This document shows, piece by piece, positions 46,478 to 58,910 of a DNA stretch of 64,000 nucleotides (the first letter of the stretch is position 1; every line of letters begins with the position of its first letter). The notes beneath the pieces are model-generated. The model was not told where the DNA came from and did no database searches. It was given only the letters and a program-made list of their open reading frames with translations. The translations under genes and the position numbers were made by a program. Source of the stretch: Brachypodium distachyon (taxonomy: Eukaryota > Streptophyta > Magnoliopsida > Poales > Poaceae); NCBI RefSeq assembly GCF_000005505.3, contig NC_016134.3:22334584-22398583 (forward strand). The letters are read 5' to 3'.

Positions 46478-48345
46478 TATTATCTGAGAGCTAGTTGTTA
46501 CTTACATGATGTTTTTCTAGGGCTAGTTATATAATAAAGTATTAATACTTTTGAAGTATTACTAACAAGATGACCACTTGTTGGAGATGTTGTTACTTTA
46601 GACAAGATTGTTCATTATCTCCTTTTAGTAAACCTTAGTAATAGGTTGTTTGAAGATGTCCTTATATACCGTAATTTTGACTTTTAGTATAAAAGTTTGT
46701 TCTTTTTCGTTTTTTTCTCTAGAAGACAAAATTGATCTTTTTTATATGAAAATTTACAAGCATATTAGAAACACAATCATGTACATAGTTTTCTTTGGGA
46801 ATATGTGACAAATGTTAGTACGGAGTATGTTGTTTTCGAATTCCCAAATGGTACTCATGTCGATGGATGTTACATGCTTTTGTGTATATGGTAGGCATCC
46901 ATTTGGAAGCTGCAACCCTAACTGCCGGCCAGGATTCCACAATTCTTACTGTTTATACAAGTATGGCGTTTAAGGGTGGATAGATCGCTTTTACTAATTA
47001 CTTTCTCCGATCCATCTTACTTGCCGCAACTTTATCTAGACAAAGCCGTGACAAGTAATATGGATCAGAGGGAATAATATTTTTATAATGGTATAGCAGA
47101 ACCACATGCATTCCTACGAGATAAAAAATAAATATTGCTCCCTCTTTTCATGTATGTAAGGCTTCATTCTAAATCTAAGTTTTTCAAAATTATAAAGCTA
47201 CTTTTATTTTTTTCTCTTAAATGATTCTTCATTTTTTGTTATTTTTTAAAGGAGGTTGAAACCCACGGCCTCTCCATGCCTCACTTAGCTACAAGTCCTC
47301 GGGTTTCAAATTATTTTTAATATCTTACAATATACTAGTCAGTAACCGTATTGGAATATTAATTAGCACATACATAGAAGGTGAGTATAATATAGAGTTA
47401 GCTCTTTGCTCTCGAGAAAAATTGTAGAATAAAAAACATCACTAAAAATTGTAAAAAAATTCTGAACTTTATGCGAGCATACTCTTCAGAACACATATAA
47501 ATTATTCAAAATCCTAACTTTGTTGTAAATCAAATTTCTTCAAGTTGTCCAAAATTATAGAAAAATCTATCAAGATCTAAAACTGCAAATTAATTTTCAT
47601 TATATTTTTTTTACAGTACACTCATTTCGTACTGTAGATCTTAGTAGATTTTTCTCTAAACTTGGTCAAACATGAAGTTGTTTGACTCATCACAAATTGA
47701 GTACTTCTTATATTTATTTAGGAATGATACTATATTCTCTTTAAATATATAGCATATTCTTTTTTAGTCAGTAGCCGTATTGTGCTAATTAATATTCCAT
47801 TATTCGAAGAAGCTAAGATGGAAAAAAGATCATCCATACTCAGTTTGAGCCTTAATCATGCTAGGATTTTTATTTGCTACTTCCACTGATTCTAAATTCT
47901 TGACTCAAATTTATCTAAATATGAATATATATATTGTTAAAAACATTTTAGATACATGTAATATTTCGAAAACAATTTAGAATTCGGGTGAGCATTAATA
48001 ATAAGGATCAGAGATGCTCGGCGACTCAGCGGCGCACGGCCCCACACGGCCAGACACGCCCTCGCCAGCACAAAAGAGGAAACGCGAACATGACAGGAGA
48101 GCAAAAGCAGGAAAGGAACACAGACAAACAAAAAATACTTGCAGCGGGGCTGTCAAAAAAAAAGTTGTAACGGGAAAGAAGAGACGGAAGGGGAAGGGGA
48201 AGGGGAAGAGGAAGGGGCAGAGAGAGAAACAGGAACCACGCGGCCGGAGCGCCTCCCTCCTCCTCCCCCCAAAATAGGGACCATACCCAAAAGCACCACC
48301 ACCTCGCCCCCGAGAAACCACCGCATTCCCCCCAATCCGCCCGCC
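46478..48345 (+). other. Intergenic spacer and upstream region of the TMK gene
   Basis: AT-rich spacer with small repeats and no gene. A 74-bp Stowaway relic lies at 47001-47074. A paired repeat at 47337-47370 and 47766-47798 is described in the findings. From about 48000 the sequence turns purine- and C-rich and serves as the GC-rich 5' UTR/promoter of the receptor kinase. A frame open upstream of the kinase start lacks an ATG in better context. Confidence 0.5.
47001..47074. mobile_element. Short degenerate Stowaway MITE
   Basis: About 74 bp with imperfect inverted ends (CTTTCTCCGATCCATCTTACTTG and CAAGTAATATGGATCAGAGGGAA) flanked by TA. Confidence 0.6.
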
Positions 48346-51300
48346 ATGGGGAGGGATCCCCACCTCCCTCTCGCCGCCGTCCTCCCGCTCCTCCTCCTCC
48401 TCCTCTCCTCGCTGGCCGCCGCCGCCGCAAAATCCGCCGACGAGGGCGCCATCTCCGACCTCGCCAAGTCCTTGTCCAACCTGCCCTCGTCCTGGACCAG
48501 CGGCGGCGACGTCTGCACCTTCGACGGCATCACCTGCGAGCGCGGCGGCGAGGGGCGGGTCACCGCCATCAGACTCGGGAATAAGGGCGTCTCCGGGACC
48601 CTGCCCCCCTCCCTGTCCTCCCTCACCGCGCTCACGGAGCTGGACCTCGAGGGCAACACGCTCGGCGGCGCCTTCCCGTCGGTCGCCGGCTTGACCGGTC
48701 TCACCCGCCTCGTTCTCAATGACAATTGGTTCGCCTCCCTCCCCAAGGACTTCCTCCAAGACCTCCCCTCCCTGCAGTACCTCAGCCTCGAGAATATGCC
48801 GAAACTCGAGCCGTGGTCCGTCTCTGACGCCATCGTCGGCTCCTCCTCCCTCGAAACCTTCGCCGCCTCCAATGCTTCCATCACTGGCGCCTTCCCTGCA
48901 GTCCTTGCAAACCTCACATCGCTCAGGTCTCTGCGGCTCTCGTATAATAAGCTCACGGGCGGACTGCCTGCCGGGCTGGCTGAGCTGATTGCCCTAGATT
49001 CTCTGCAGCTGAACAACCAGCAGTTGGATGGGAAGCTGTCGGGGCCGATTAATGTTATTGCGGCCATGACGAACCTAAAGGTGCTGTGGATTCAGTCCAA
49101 CCAGTTCACGGGTCCAATCCCTGATCTGAGCAAATCACAGCTGGAGTCATTCAACGTCAGGGACAATATGCTCACTGGAGTTGTTCCAGCCTCGCTCACC
49201 GGGATCAAGACACTGAAGAATGTGTCTCTGACAAATAATCAATTTCAGGGGCCGATGCCGGAGTTTAATAAAGGGGTGGTTGTAGAACTCAGTACCGAGA
49301 CTCAGAGCAGGTTCTGTCAGACAAAGCCTGGGCCATGCGACCCACTGGTGACCATCCTTTTTGAAGTGGCCGCAGGGTTTGGATACCCATATGAACTTGC
49401 GAAGACATGGAATGGGAACGCACCATGCAGTAGTACTTGGATTGGTATCGTCTGCTCATCGGGAAAAGATTTGATCATTGTCAATTTGCCCAAACGGAAC
49501 TTATCAGGGACAATATCACCGGCATTTGCTAAACTGACTGGTCTTCAAAAGCTCGACCTGTCGGATAATCATCTCACGGGGGAGATACCAGAGGATTTGG
49601 CAACAATGCCAAACCTTAACCTTTTTGACGTGACAAATAATAACCTCAGTGGTGAATTGCCCACGTTTAAGCCTTCAGTGAAGGTGCTGGCTGAAGGAAA
49701 CAGGTTTGGGGAATCTGGTTTCTTACCTTCAAGTCTTGCAGGTGCACATAAGAATGTGGGAATGATTATTGGAATTCTCATAGCTGTAGTTCTTCTTGTT
49801 GCTTGTGTTGTGCTTTTGGTACGTCATCTGAGGAGAAAGAATAGTGAGAAGTTTGGGCCAGTCTCAACAAAGGGCTCTCCTGATGAATCTGAGATGATGA
49901 AGATTCAGGTGGTAGGAATTAATGGTAATAACAATGAGGATAGTGCAGTCCAAACTGAGCTTTACAGCCAGGTGAGTTCTGGTAGCACAAACATTGCTCA
50001 TATGTTTGAGTCCCATGGAATGCAATTCTCTATGGAAGTGCTCCTAAAGGCGACAAACAACTTTAATGAGGACTGTATCTTAGGTAAAGGGGGGTTCGGG
50101 GTGGTCTACAAGGGGAACCTTGATGGGAAGCTGGTTGCTGTAAAGAGATGTGACAGTGGCGTTATGGGGACTAAAGGGCAGCAGGAGTTCATGGCTGAGA
50201 TTGATGTTCTTAGGAAAGTAAGGCATCGGCACTTGGTTGGCCTACTTGGGTACTGCACCCATGGCTATGAGAGGCTCTTGGTCTATGAGTATATGTCTGG
50301 TGGAACATTGCGTGAGCACCTGTGTGATCTTCAGAAGAGCGGCTATACTCCTCTTACATGGACACAGAGAATGACAATAGCTTTGGACGTTGCCAGGGGG
50401 ATAGAATATTTGCATGGCTTGGCACAGGAGACTTTTATTCATAGGGATCTGAAGCCTTCCAATATACTCCTGGACCAGGATTTAAGAGCCAAGGTTTCAG
50501 ACTTTGGATTAGTCAAGCTTGCTAATGACACGGATAAATCCATGCAGACAAGGGTGGCAGGGACATTTGGATACCTCGCGCCTGAATATGCTAGTATGTG
50601 CATTTATCACTGCTTTCAATCTTTAATTCTCGAGTACCATTCTGTATTTTTCTTGCACAAGCTTCTCGTATCAGTTACACATGTTATGCTTTCTTGGGAT
50701 AGAATCAGTCTTTTTTTTAGTCTTGGAATAAATATTCTGCTTTTTTAGTCAGTAGTCAACATTATGGAATCATGGATTGACATAGCAGTGGACTATAATA
50801 TTTGTACTTCCTGTCATATGCCTTGCCACGTAAGTAGTACTAGTAATTGTGTATGCGCTGCTCGTCACTCTTGACTAATGCACAAAAAGTTTCCTTTGAG
50901 AGAGATTTCCCAAGCAATGAGATTAATTGCAAATTTATGGGATTAATTGATAACAAAAACTGCTACCGGACTACATGCTTTCAAAATTAGTTGTGATATG
51001 ATGTGCAACATCATTGGAGCAACAATGCAACATGAGTCTGTTTGATTTTGATAGCTACAATTCTCTGGATTCACCACAACTCGTGTTTTTGTATTAGTAG
51101 ATGTAGAGATATATGCCTTTACTGAATACTTGCCAAACAGTTTCCTCAGGCCTTTTCTGAAAAGCAAAAAATGATAGATCCGTATAGAGGACAGTTTTGT
51201 TTTTCATGTATCAACTGTGTGCTTTCTCTTGGGGTGTATACCACACTTCAATATTTTGGAGCAAGCCAGCTGCTTGGTGTAGTCTCGGACCTTTTCTATG

Positions 51301-53485
51301 TATGGATCTCTCTGCAAAGGAAACAAATTCAGAATTCATTCCAAGTTCTTTTGTTTTCGCGCTTGAAATAATATTTCCAAATTGCTATCTTGCCGTGGTT
51401 CATCGTAAAGGGTGCTTTGCCACTTAATAACTTCATAGAGTTATGTCATGACAGAGGATTGACCCTAGCCAAACATTGAACGGTTCTCTTTGTCCTATCG
51501 CATAACGAGAAAAACAAAATACTACAGAGAAAATGGTTCTTTTGTAGGGTTCTGCTTGCTATATCAAATATCATCTACAGTGAAGAAGAATCATTTTTAC
51601 ACCCATGTGTTTACTCACATTTGGTAATTTTGCAACTATCCTTGTTGGAGCTGATTCATGTGTAAACTCATTGGCGGACCCAGGAATGAACGAAGGAGGG
51701 GGCTAACTTATGACACAGCTCAATTTTTTGCTAGATGACAATGAAATTAATGGTAGCAAAAGCATGCGCTCATCGGCCCAAACACCATTAGTCTCCAAAA
51801 ATATAGAAAATAGTCTAAAGACATACAAAAATAGATTTTTCTTAGATAAATACAATACAAAAAGTTTTGGATCGAATCAACGCAAACCAAAAGTAATCTG
51901 TTTGGGCGTGGAGAATTTATTTATTTTTCCTGAACCTAACGAGCGAGCTAGGGATTTTGGGGGGATTCGGATCTGTGATCTTTTTTGAATATATCTCGAG
52001 CGAAGAACATGTGTTGAGTCCTTCCATACCTAGTAACATGTTTGAAGAACATGGTAGTATAAGTATTTGGTTGTTTGAAAGTAAACTGAAACTCAACTCA
52101 TGTTTACCACCCCAGGTGGTTTTACAAGTGGCTTGGGTTGATGTGGATGCCATGTGTTCTCCACGTCAGTGCTGTGATTAAAGAAATCAGTTAGGAGAGA
52201 GGCCAGTGAGAGCTCAGTGCTGTTTAACCTAAAGCTTACTTGCCAAGTAAACATGAGCTGATTTGTTTGAGGAGGTGGGTCTAAGATCACATGTGGCATC
52301 CATGTCAGCCAAAAAGACTTGAGAACCCATCCGAGGTTGTAAAGTGGATGTTTTCACTGGTTCGAGGCAGTGTCTTATATGGTTTTGAATTTTTTTTGCA
52401 CGGCTGGAAATTGATTTTGCAGAATTCATGGTTGAAAAAATTGGTTTTCTTCTTAATACAGCGGTTTTAAAACTTTCATGAACTGCTGTCAAGAGACAAA
52501 TGGTTGTATTAAAGCGAGGGTTTAAGAACTATTTCTGAATTTTGTTGAGGTCTCAGCTGGTTCCTGGATGGTTTTGGTGGTGCTTTCGCTCTTAATTTTT
52601 TCACCAAGTTCTCTTCCATATTTGCACTCCTTCCTCTTCAATTATCCTTACAGCCTTACCATCTGAATCAATCAAAGGAACAACTAAATAATAAAAATCG
52701 GTTGCTGGTTTACACTACCCTTGGTCTTCAGATGGGTTGCCGGTAGACAGCTGGGTTATAAAAATATTATACTGTGAAACTACTTTCATACAAACTTCAT
52801 GGTGCTGTTTCTATTTAAGAAATCTAAATAGTTTTGTTATCAACTAATGGCCAAAATAAACAAGTTTGACTGCATGTCTTTAACATCATCTGTTTTTTTT
52901 GAAAGGAACATCATCTATTTATTACATGTGAATATATTTTTCTTTTCTTTTTTCGTTGTCCCATTTTTTAGTCTTCATTCTTGTAATCTAGTAAGTGACA
53001 AACGTGCAATTTATGTGTTTACAGCTACTGGGAAAGTTACTACAAAAGTTGATGTTTATGCATATGGTGTGATACTAATGGAGATGCTTGCTGGAAGGAA
53101 AGCACTTGATGACTCATTACCTGAAGACGAAACACATCTTGTAACAATCTTCCGAAAAAGTATGCTTGACAAAGAGAAGTTCAGGAAGTTTGTGGACACC
53201 ACAATGGAACTCAGTGCCGAAGCTTGGAAGAGCCTGCTGGAGGTAGCTGACCTAGCCCGCCATTGCACAGCACGGGAACCAAACCAGAGGCCAGACATGA
53301 GCCATTGTGTGAACCGGCTTTCCAGCCTGCTGGATGAGTGGAAGCCTACAGACATTGACGATGATGACGATGATGAGTGCGAGACAAGCCAGATGGGTCT
53401 CAACCAGCAATTAGAGAAATGGAGGTGTGATGATTTCACCATATCGGATTCGGATACATTTAGCATGTCAAGAAAGTACAATTGA
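48346..53485 (+). CDS. TMK1: TMK-family leucine-rich-repeat receptor kinase (2 exons, 902 aa)
   Basis: Exons 48346-50593 and 53025-53485; the GT-AG intron of 2,431 bp splits the codon right after APEYA in the activation segment. The ATG is in a strong context (GCCATGG). Layout: signal peptide 1-28 (LPLLLLLLSSLAAAAA), LRR N-cap with C57/C64, two blocks of LRRs (about 75-310 and 375-440) separated by a Cys-containing island (C324, C331, C361, C370) typical of TMKs, transmembrane segment about 471-492, then a kinase with GKGGFG (580-585), K600, HRDLKPSN (699-706), DFG (719-721), APEY (745-748). The C-terminus has an acidic run. All catalytic residues are present, so it is likely active. TMKs act at the plasma membrane in auxin-linked growth and cell-wall acidification. 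It matches the Arabidopsis TMK1 plan (~940 aa). Which TMK paralogue it is cannot be told. Confidence 0.93.
50594..53024 (+). other. Intron of the TMK gene
   Basis: 2.4 kb, AT-rich, starting GTATGTG and ending TTTACAG. No complete transposon with clear ends was resolved. The frames inside it (for example near 51710-51988) have no recognisable domain and are taken as noise. Confidence 0.7.
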
Positions 53486-54696
53486 CAATTTGCGAGGTAC
53501 CCTATGATGTCATGTTTAAACCAGAGCACAGTAGTGCCGCATCAAGAAACTGCCGTTAGCCCCTTCAATCACAGACCGCAGGAAAAGCTGACATGGCAGA
53601 TGCTGTAATGAGCCCAACAACATACCAGTAGCTTGATGATCAGCATGTTGCTCTTTGTGCTTTGGTGAGTTCTAAAGCAAGGCGTAGACTTTAAATTGTT
53701 GTACTTAAGACTTGTTGCTGTGTCTAGCTTTGCTCGGTATATGGTTTCGTAGTGTTAGTAACATTGAGATGATCAATTTGTTATGGGATGGTCCAGAAAA
53801 GGAAAAGAGGGAAGTCAGCGTGCAAAAGAGTGTTATTCTGCTTATGATAGAGAGAGCCTTTTTAGGATGTAGAATGGTTGTATTGTGAACTATCAATCAC
53901 ATGAGGTATTCTTTTTACTCGGAAATTTTAATTGTTTTGTACATGTCAGAAGTTTGTATGATTTCCATGCTTTTGTGCTGTCCATCTTATCGGATTTTTT
54001 TAGGGGGATTTTCTAGATCGAATTGTCATAGGTACAGGGGATTCAAGAAGCCACACATGGCAATTGTTCCAAACCACTCGCATGGTGGCCCTCCCATCTA
54101 TTGCAGATACCGCGAAGCAACCTGAAGACAGATAGCAAGCTTTGGAATACCGCTTGCAGACGTGCTATCAAAATGGCCCAAATACAACTATCCACTTGGG
54201 GGAATGTTCGTGCGACAGGGTTTCAATGAGATGAAATATCCATGGTTTGCATCTTGGCACATGTCAGCTGCCGGATGTCCGACCAGTCCATTTATCGATC
54301 AGTGCCCATATGCAGACATTGCTCCAGGCCCAACTGCACGCCTACTCGCAGATTGCACAGCTGGGAGTCGCGACGTTGCGCCGATGAAGTTTCTTCCCGA
54401 GTTGAGCTGCTGCTCGCCCGTCTTTCAACACGCCCCACGGCCTTCTCTCGTACAAGCATCCTGCACGCCGACCGAAAGAAAATTTCTGGAAAGTTTGTTC
54501 CCCAAAATCCACAGTTGAGAATGCTTCCGCCCATGTGATTTTCAAAAAATCACATGTTGAACATGGACCATTCTAGAAGATGGACCAAGAAAAAAGTCAG
54601 AAATGAAAGCCTTCAATGCACATCCGACAACGATCGCTTGTCCGTGATCAGACTTGGGCCAAATGTTGTGTAAGGCTGGATTTATTGCAAGTACGT
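53486..54696 (+). other. TMK 3' UTR and spacer
   Basis: The first ~400 bp after the stop are probably 3' UTR. From about 54000 to 54700 two overlapping plus-strand frames of about 100 codons are open but show no domain, and I see no splice structure. No gene is called. Confidence 0.45.
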
Positions 54697-55766
54697 GAGA
54701 AGCCAAAGACTAAACTAAAGAAAACCATCACATTAGGCCCAGAATTTCATACAGGTACCGGTTTACGTTTTAGGTGCTAAATACCACCGGATTTTTTCAC
54801 TTGCTAGCGTCTAAATCCATTTTTGACAGATATGGGCCACTGTCGGGCCAACGTGGACTGCCGGCATGGTGACGGCCACCACCGATGACTGCATGGCTGC
54901 CGGCGAGGTCCGGCGCCTCCTCCCGCACCTGCCCCGTCTTCTGCACCTCCGGCTGGCCAGCGCCTAGCCCCGCGAGGCCGCCTCCAAGCTTCCCTGTCCA
55001 CGCAGCACCGCCCCGGCTCAACGAAGAGCACGAGAAGGTTCCGACCACATGGGGAAGAAGGTGGCAGCGACGGCGATTCCGACCACGGCGGGTCGATTCC
55101 TTCGGCCAGAAGGTTCAGCACGACGAAACGGTTCACCTAGGCAAAGCGTAGAGGGTCTGAGAGAGCCATGGCCGCAGCGGCGCATCGCGGGCGAGCACGG
55201 ACACAGTGGCATGCCGCTCGCGCGTGTGTTGCACTTGGGCGGGATCCGCGAGGAGGAGGTCCCCAGCTCGTTGCCATGGCCACCGAGATCGGATCCGCGA
55301 GGAGGAGGCCGCCGAATAGCCGCGCGGCGGCGAGCGCGGGCAGCGCGAGGGTCGGGGCGCGGGGGCCCGGCAGCGAGCGTAGGGGCGCGGCGGCGAGCGC
55401 GAGCAGAGCGAGGTGCGGGGCGCGGCGGCGAGCGCGCAAGCAGTGCGAGGGCGAGCGGGGGGCGGCTGGGAGCTGCGTGACGGCCGGAGCAGTCGCTCTA
55501 CATGGAGGAGGAGTTTCGGTGGGGAAGAACAGAGGAAGCAGAGGAGCAGAGCTTCAGGGAGAGAAAAAAAGAAGTCAGGAAGTCAATTCCACGCTGGCAT
55601 GCCAGGTTGGTCTGACCGGTGGATCCGCTGCATCAAAAATGGGCTTAGATGCTAACAAGCGAGGAGTTAAATAAATTTGATGATTTTTAGCAATTAAAAC
55701 GTAAATTGGTATCTATGTGAAATTTTAACATCCAGATGGTTTTATGTAATTTAATCGGAGCCAAAT
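54697..55766. mobile_element. Mutator-like element with long inverted ends and GC-rich cargo
   Basis: The left arm (about 54697-54835) and right arm (about 55640-55766) are inverted copies: CTTGCTAGCGTCTAAATCC and TACGTTTTAGGTGCTAAAT on the left pair with the reverse complements of TTAGATGCTAACAAGCG and AGCAATTAAAACGTAAA on the right. The ~800 bp between is strongly GC-rich, unlike the arms, with several open frames. Long inverted ends around GC-rich host-like sequence is the layout of Pack-MULEs. A 9-bp target duplication was not identified and no transposase is present. Confidence 0.6.
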
Positions 55767-56878
55767 GACCGTTGAGGTCGGATTACAATTTGCATACGAA
55801 TACAGAAATTGAATAGCATGCTAGAGTCCACAAGAGCTGACGGATCCCAAAGTCAACTCACGGGATGATACCAAGCGACCAGGATGTTACCATGTTAGTG
55901 TGGCATCTCTAGCGGATCCGGTACAAACCGACCGGTAAAAACGCATATACAGTCAACCCCAAAAGGTTCTGCGATACCGATTTGACCCGAACAGAACAAA
56001 TCCATGACTGGGGCTTCGGGAGCTCCATGCAGGAATTTGGCGGCCGGCGAGGTCGGACGGAGCGGGGGTGAGTGTAGATCGGCGGAGGCGACCGTGCAGA
56101 AGCAGCAAGACGTACCCGAGTGGAAATTTTCCTCCTGCCAACCATCTGCTGGTTTTGCGGATGCATGGAAACTGAACCTCCCCTGCGGATATATTGGTAT
56201 TTCAGCTCGAGTTTTTGGACCTCCGCAAAAAGAATTCCAAGCAAGTCGATTTTACCGGATCTGTTTGTAATAGCGTTTTTTTTTTCGGATCGGACCGATA
56301 GTAACCTATGTGAAGTAGAGATGCACCTAGGCAGACTCCAGATGTGGGCTCTTCGGGACGAAGACCAAGCCCAACCCGTGTTACTTGGGCCCGAAGTGGA
56401 CTGCTGGAGCTAGCAGCCTGCATTATCTTCGACAAAAAGACAAATCGATGCACACCAATACGCAAAGAAACACACTAAATTTTGTGGTCAAAAAAAAAGA
56501 AACACACTAAATTTGGCACGATCGACCGATCTTGCGCACACTCGAGGCCTCATGCATGCACAGGCATCCCTCGCGCCGCGGAGAGCCATCCGTGCATGTA
56601 AAAGGGGGGCGGCTCCTGCAACCTGGAGCTCGAGCCCGGCCAGGGCAGAGCCACCAGACCACGCCAATCCGGGGCCAAAAAACCATACCTCTCAACCAGA
56701 AATGTCCCAACAGCAAAGAAGCCAATGCCACCACAACCGTCCCACCACCAGGCTGCAGGCAGCACCGGCGAGGAGCCCGTCGTTGGCTAACGCCGCCCGT
56801 TTTTTGCAGCCAGCCGGACGACTGGTTCCGTTCCGCAATCCGTTTTCCCGCCGCGTGATTCCTCCCTGATTCTACAAG
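55767..56878 (+). other. Spacer upstream of the coiled-coil gene
   Basis: No gene supported. It contains an A/T-rich part, a GC-rich part near 56010-56200 and a 19-bp direct repeat (AAAGAAACACACTAAATTT near 56464 and 56494). The open frames at 56513-56869 and on the minus strand are GC-bias artefacts as far as I can judge. The 3' part is the promoter of the next gene. Confidence 0.45.
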
Positions 56879-56888
56879 GTTATAAAGG
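56879..56888 (+). promoter_or_regulatory. TATA box of the coiled-coil gene
   Basis: GTTATAAAGGGG, about 120 bp before the ATG at 57003, in a spacing that would put transcription start near 56910. Confidence 0.65.
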
Positions 56889-57002
56889 GGCGCTGAGTTC
56901 CGATGGAAGAACAGAGCTATTAGCTGAAATTTATGTTGCACAAGTGAGTGGGTTGTTTCGCGTTGCATTGGTTGAGCGTTCGCGCGGGGCCGGCGAGCGG
57001 CG

Positions 57003-58165
57003 ATGACGTCGTCGTCGCTGCTGAGCTCGATGGAGGTAATGCTGGACGCACTCATGCAGAGAGGGATAGGGAAGCCGGACGACAAGCCCAAGGAAGAGCC
57101 ACCGCCGGCATTACCCACGCGGCCCACGGTGCGAGGCAGGCCGCCTTCCCTGAACCGGCCCGGGGCCGGCCCGGCTCCGTGGATGAGTAGTCACCGTCCG
57201 CCGCTGGCCCCGATTCCTCTGCCGCCGCAGGAAGAAGAGGAAAAGGGGAAATCTTCGGTTCACTTGGAGCTGGAAATTTGCGAAAGAAAAAACTTGGAGC
57301 TGGAAACAAGGGCGTTGAATGCAGAGGAGGAGGTGAAGCAGAGAGACGACGACGTGAGGCAGAAAGAAGAGGAGATCGCCGCGTTGAGACAGCAGGTGGA
57401 GCACTACGAATCCCGGGTATCGGAATACGAGCTCAAGCTCAAGTCCGTGGAGGAGGAGCTGCAGAAACAAACCATCGCGCTTCAGGTAATAACCAAAGAG
57501 AATTACTCATTTCCTAGCTCCGGTTTGTTGCAGATTCTCCATACTAACCGAGATACGTGTCGTTTGCATTGCAGGTGGCTCAAAGTGCTGGGATCACCCA
57601 TCGCCGGCAATTATCGAACAGTGCTATACGGGCTAAAACGCAAGCTCTGGCCACGAGAGCAGAGGACGCGTCCACGTCCGCGTCCGTGTCCATGAAGCGG
57701 CAGCCGCGCGGCGGTGGCGATCCCGGCCTTGTTGATGACAAGAAGCAAAGTAACCACGCTGACGATAACCTCGCGAACGAGTTCACGAGGGAGAGCCAGA
57801 AGTTCGATCACGCGGCCAAGGCGGTGGCGGAGGCGCCGCCGAGCGTGATGTCCGTGGACGAGCTCAAGGTGCTGAAGCGGCAGTTCGGGGCATGGAGGAA
57901 AGAGTACGAGGCCCGGCTAAGGAAGACGAAAGGGGAGCTCAAGAAGCGCGTCGTCCACTCGGAGAAGAGCCACGACCAAGGAGGAGGAGGAGGAGGGCAT
58001 GGCAGTAGTAGTAGTAGCAGCAGCCGGCTGCGCGGGTGCAGCTGCAGCTGCTGGTCGAGGATCAAGGCGCCCAAATTCAAGCAGCCCAAGTGCTGCACGT
58101 GTAACATGAAGCTTCCCAGCCCTCCCTCTTGCTCCTTCTGTTGCTGGTTTCGTCGACGAAGATAG
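57003..58165 (+). CDS. Motorless myosin-like coiled-coil protein (2 exons, 357 aa)
   Basis: Exons 57003-57485 and 57575-58165; an 89-bp GT-AG intron in phase 0 gives 357 codons and TAG. The N-terminus (SMEVMLDALMQRG, then PPALPTRPTVRGRPPSL) resembles the opening of grass proteins annotated as myosin-like, but no motor or P-loop is present. Residues about 80-160 are charged heptads (LELEICERKNLELETRALNA, REEEIAALRQQVEHYESRV-type pattern) forming a likely coiled coil. The second exon has another helical block (VDELKVLKRQFGAWRKEYEA), poly-Gly and poly-Ser runs and a Cys-rich, basic C-terminus (CSCSCW, CCTCNMK, CSFCCW). The ATG follows a TATA box by about 120 bp. It could be a full small protein or a gene that lost middle exons. 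Cellular role unknown; filament or membrane attachment is only a guess. Confidence 0.75.
58002..58024 (+). repeat. AGT/AGC trinucleotide repeat coding poly-Ser
   Basis: A run of AGTAGTAGTAGTAGCAGCAGC inside the second exon encodes the serine tract, next to a GGA run encoding glycine. Length polymorphism is expected. Confidence 0.8.
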
Positions 58166-58520
58166 TCCTGTGCGTGCTAGATGTTTGTGGACCGGCTGCA
58201 GCAGCGTTTGATGCTGTTGGTTACATGTGGAAAGGATATTTATGGAGATCAAAGAGATGAGACAAAAGAAAAGAAGGGATTCCCATGTTGGACATAGTGG
58301 GTTCATGGAAAACAGCATTCTCCTTGTAAAATGCTAAGAAACTGCATATTCTTTGGGAATTTCCTGTCTCTGTATCAATCAATGCACATAGTCATGATTT
58401 TAGTTTTTTTTTTAAATTAGCTGATATATCTGAGAATTCAATTCGTCGCATAAGCAACCTACAGTTGAATGTATCCCACTACACAATAGCTGATATCACA
58501 ACAGATTCTCTCGATATTTA

Positions 58521-58910
58521 GGGGCCCTTTGGAATGAATGAATTTCATAGGATTTGATATAATTCTAACTTATATGACTATTTCCTACAGAGACCTTTGG
58601 TTCAAAGGAATGCATCCTCTAAAAATTTTATGGATTTTTTTATGGGAGATATTGGTTTCCTACATCCTAATCCCATAAGAATTCTAGCAGAAGGTTAGAC
58701 CTCTTGAAAATTTTTATCTGTGTCTATGACAACTTTAGCTTACACCAGCGTCTATGAAAAATTCTTGCGTTTTTGCTGTGGTGCAGCCAAACAAGTTCTA
58801 CTACTGATTTCGGTATTTCACTTCCTGTAGGATTGATCATGCTATGACATCATATTTCTAAATTTTTCATATTCATGTGTTTCATGACTCCCGTGATCCA
58901 AAGAGGCCCA
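58521..58910. mobile_element. MITE-like element, hAT or Harbinger type
   Basis: 390 bp with inverted ends GGGGCCCTTTGGAAT and the reverse complement of ATCCAAAGAGGCCCA. The interior is AT-rich and non-coding. No clean target duplication was seen, so the class is open. Confidence 0.55.

Noticed and set aside
47995..48759. 254-codon minus-strand frame opposite the receptor kinase start
   Set aside because: Gly/Glu/Arg-rich shadow of the GC-rich signal-peptide and 5' UTR region of the plus-strand gene.
54162..54538. Two overlapping 98-118-codon plus-strand frames after the TMK gene
   Set aside because: No recognisable domain, no splice sites, and two frames open at once argue for chance.
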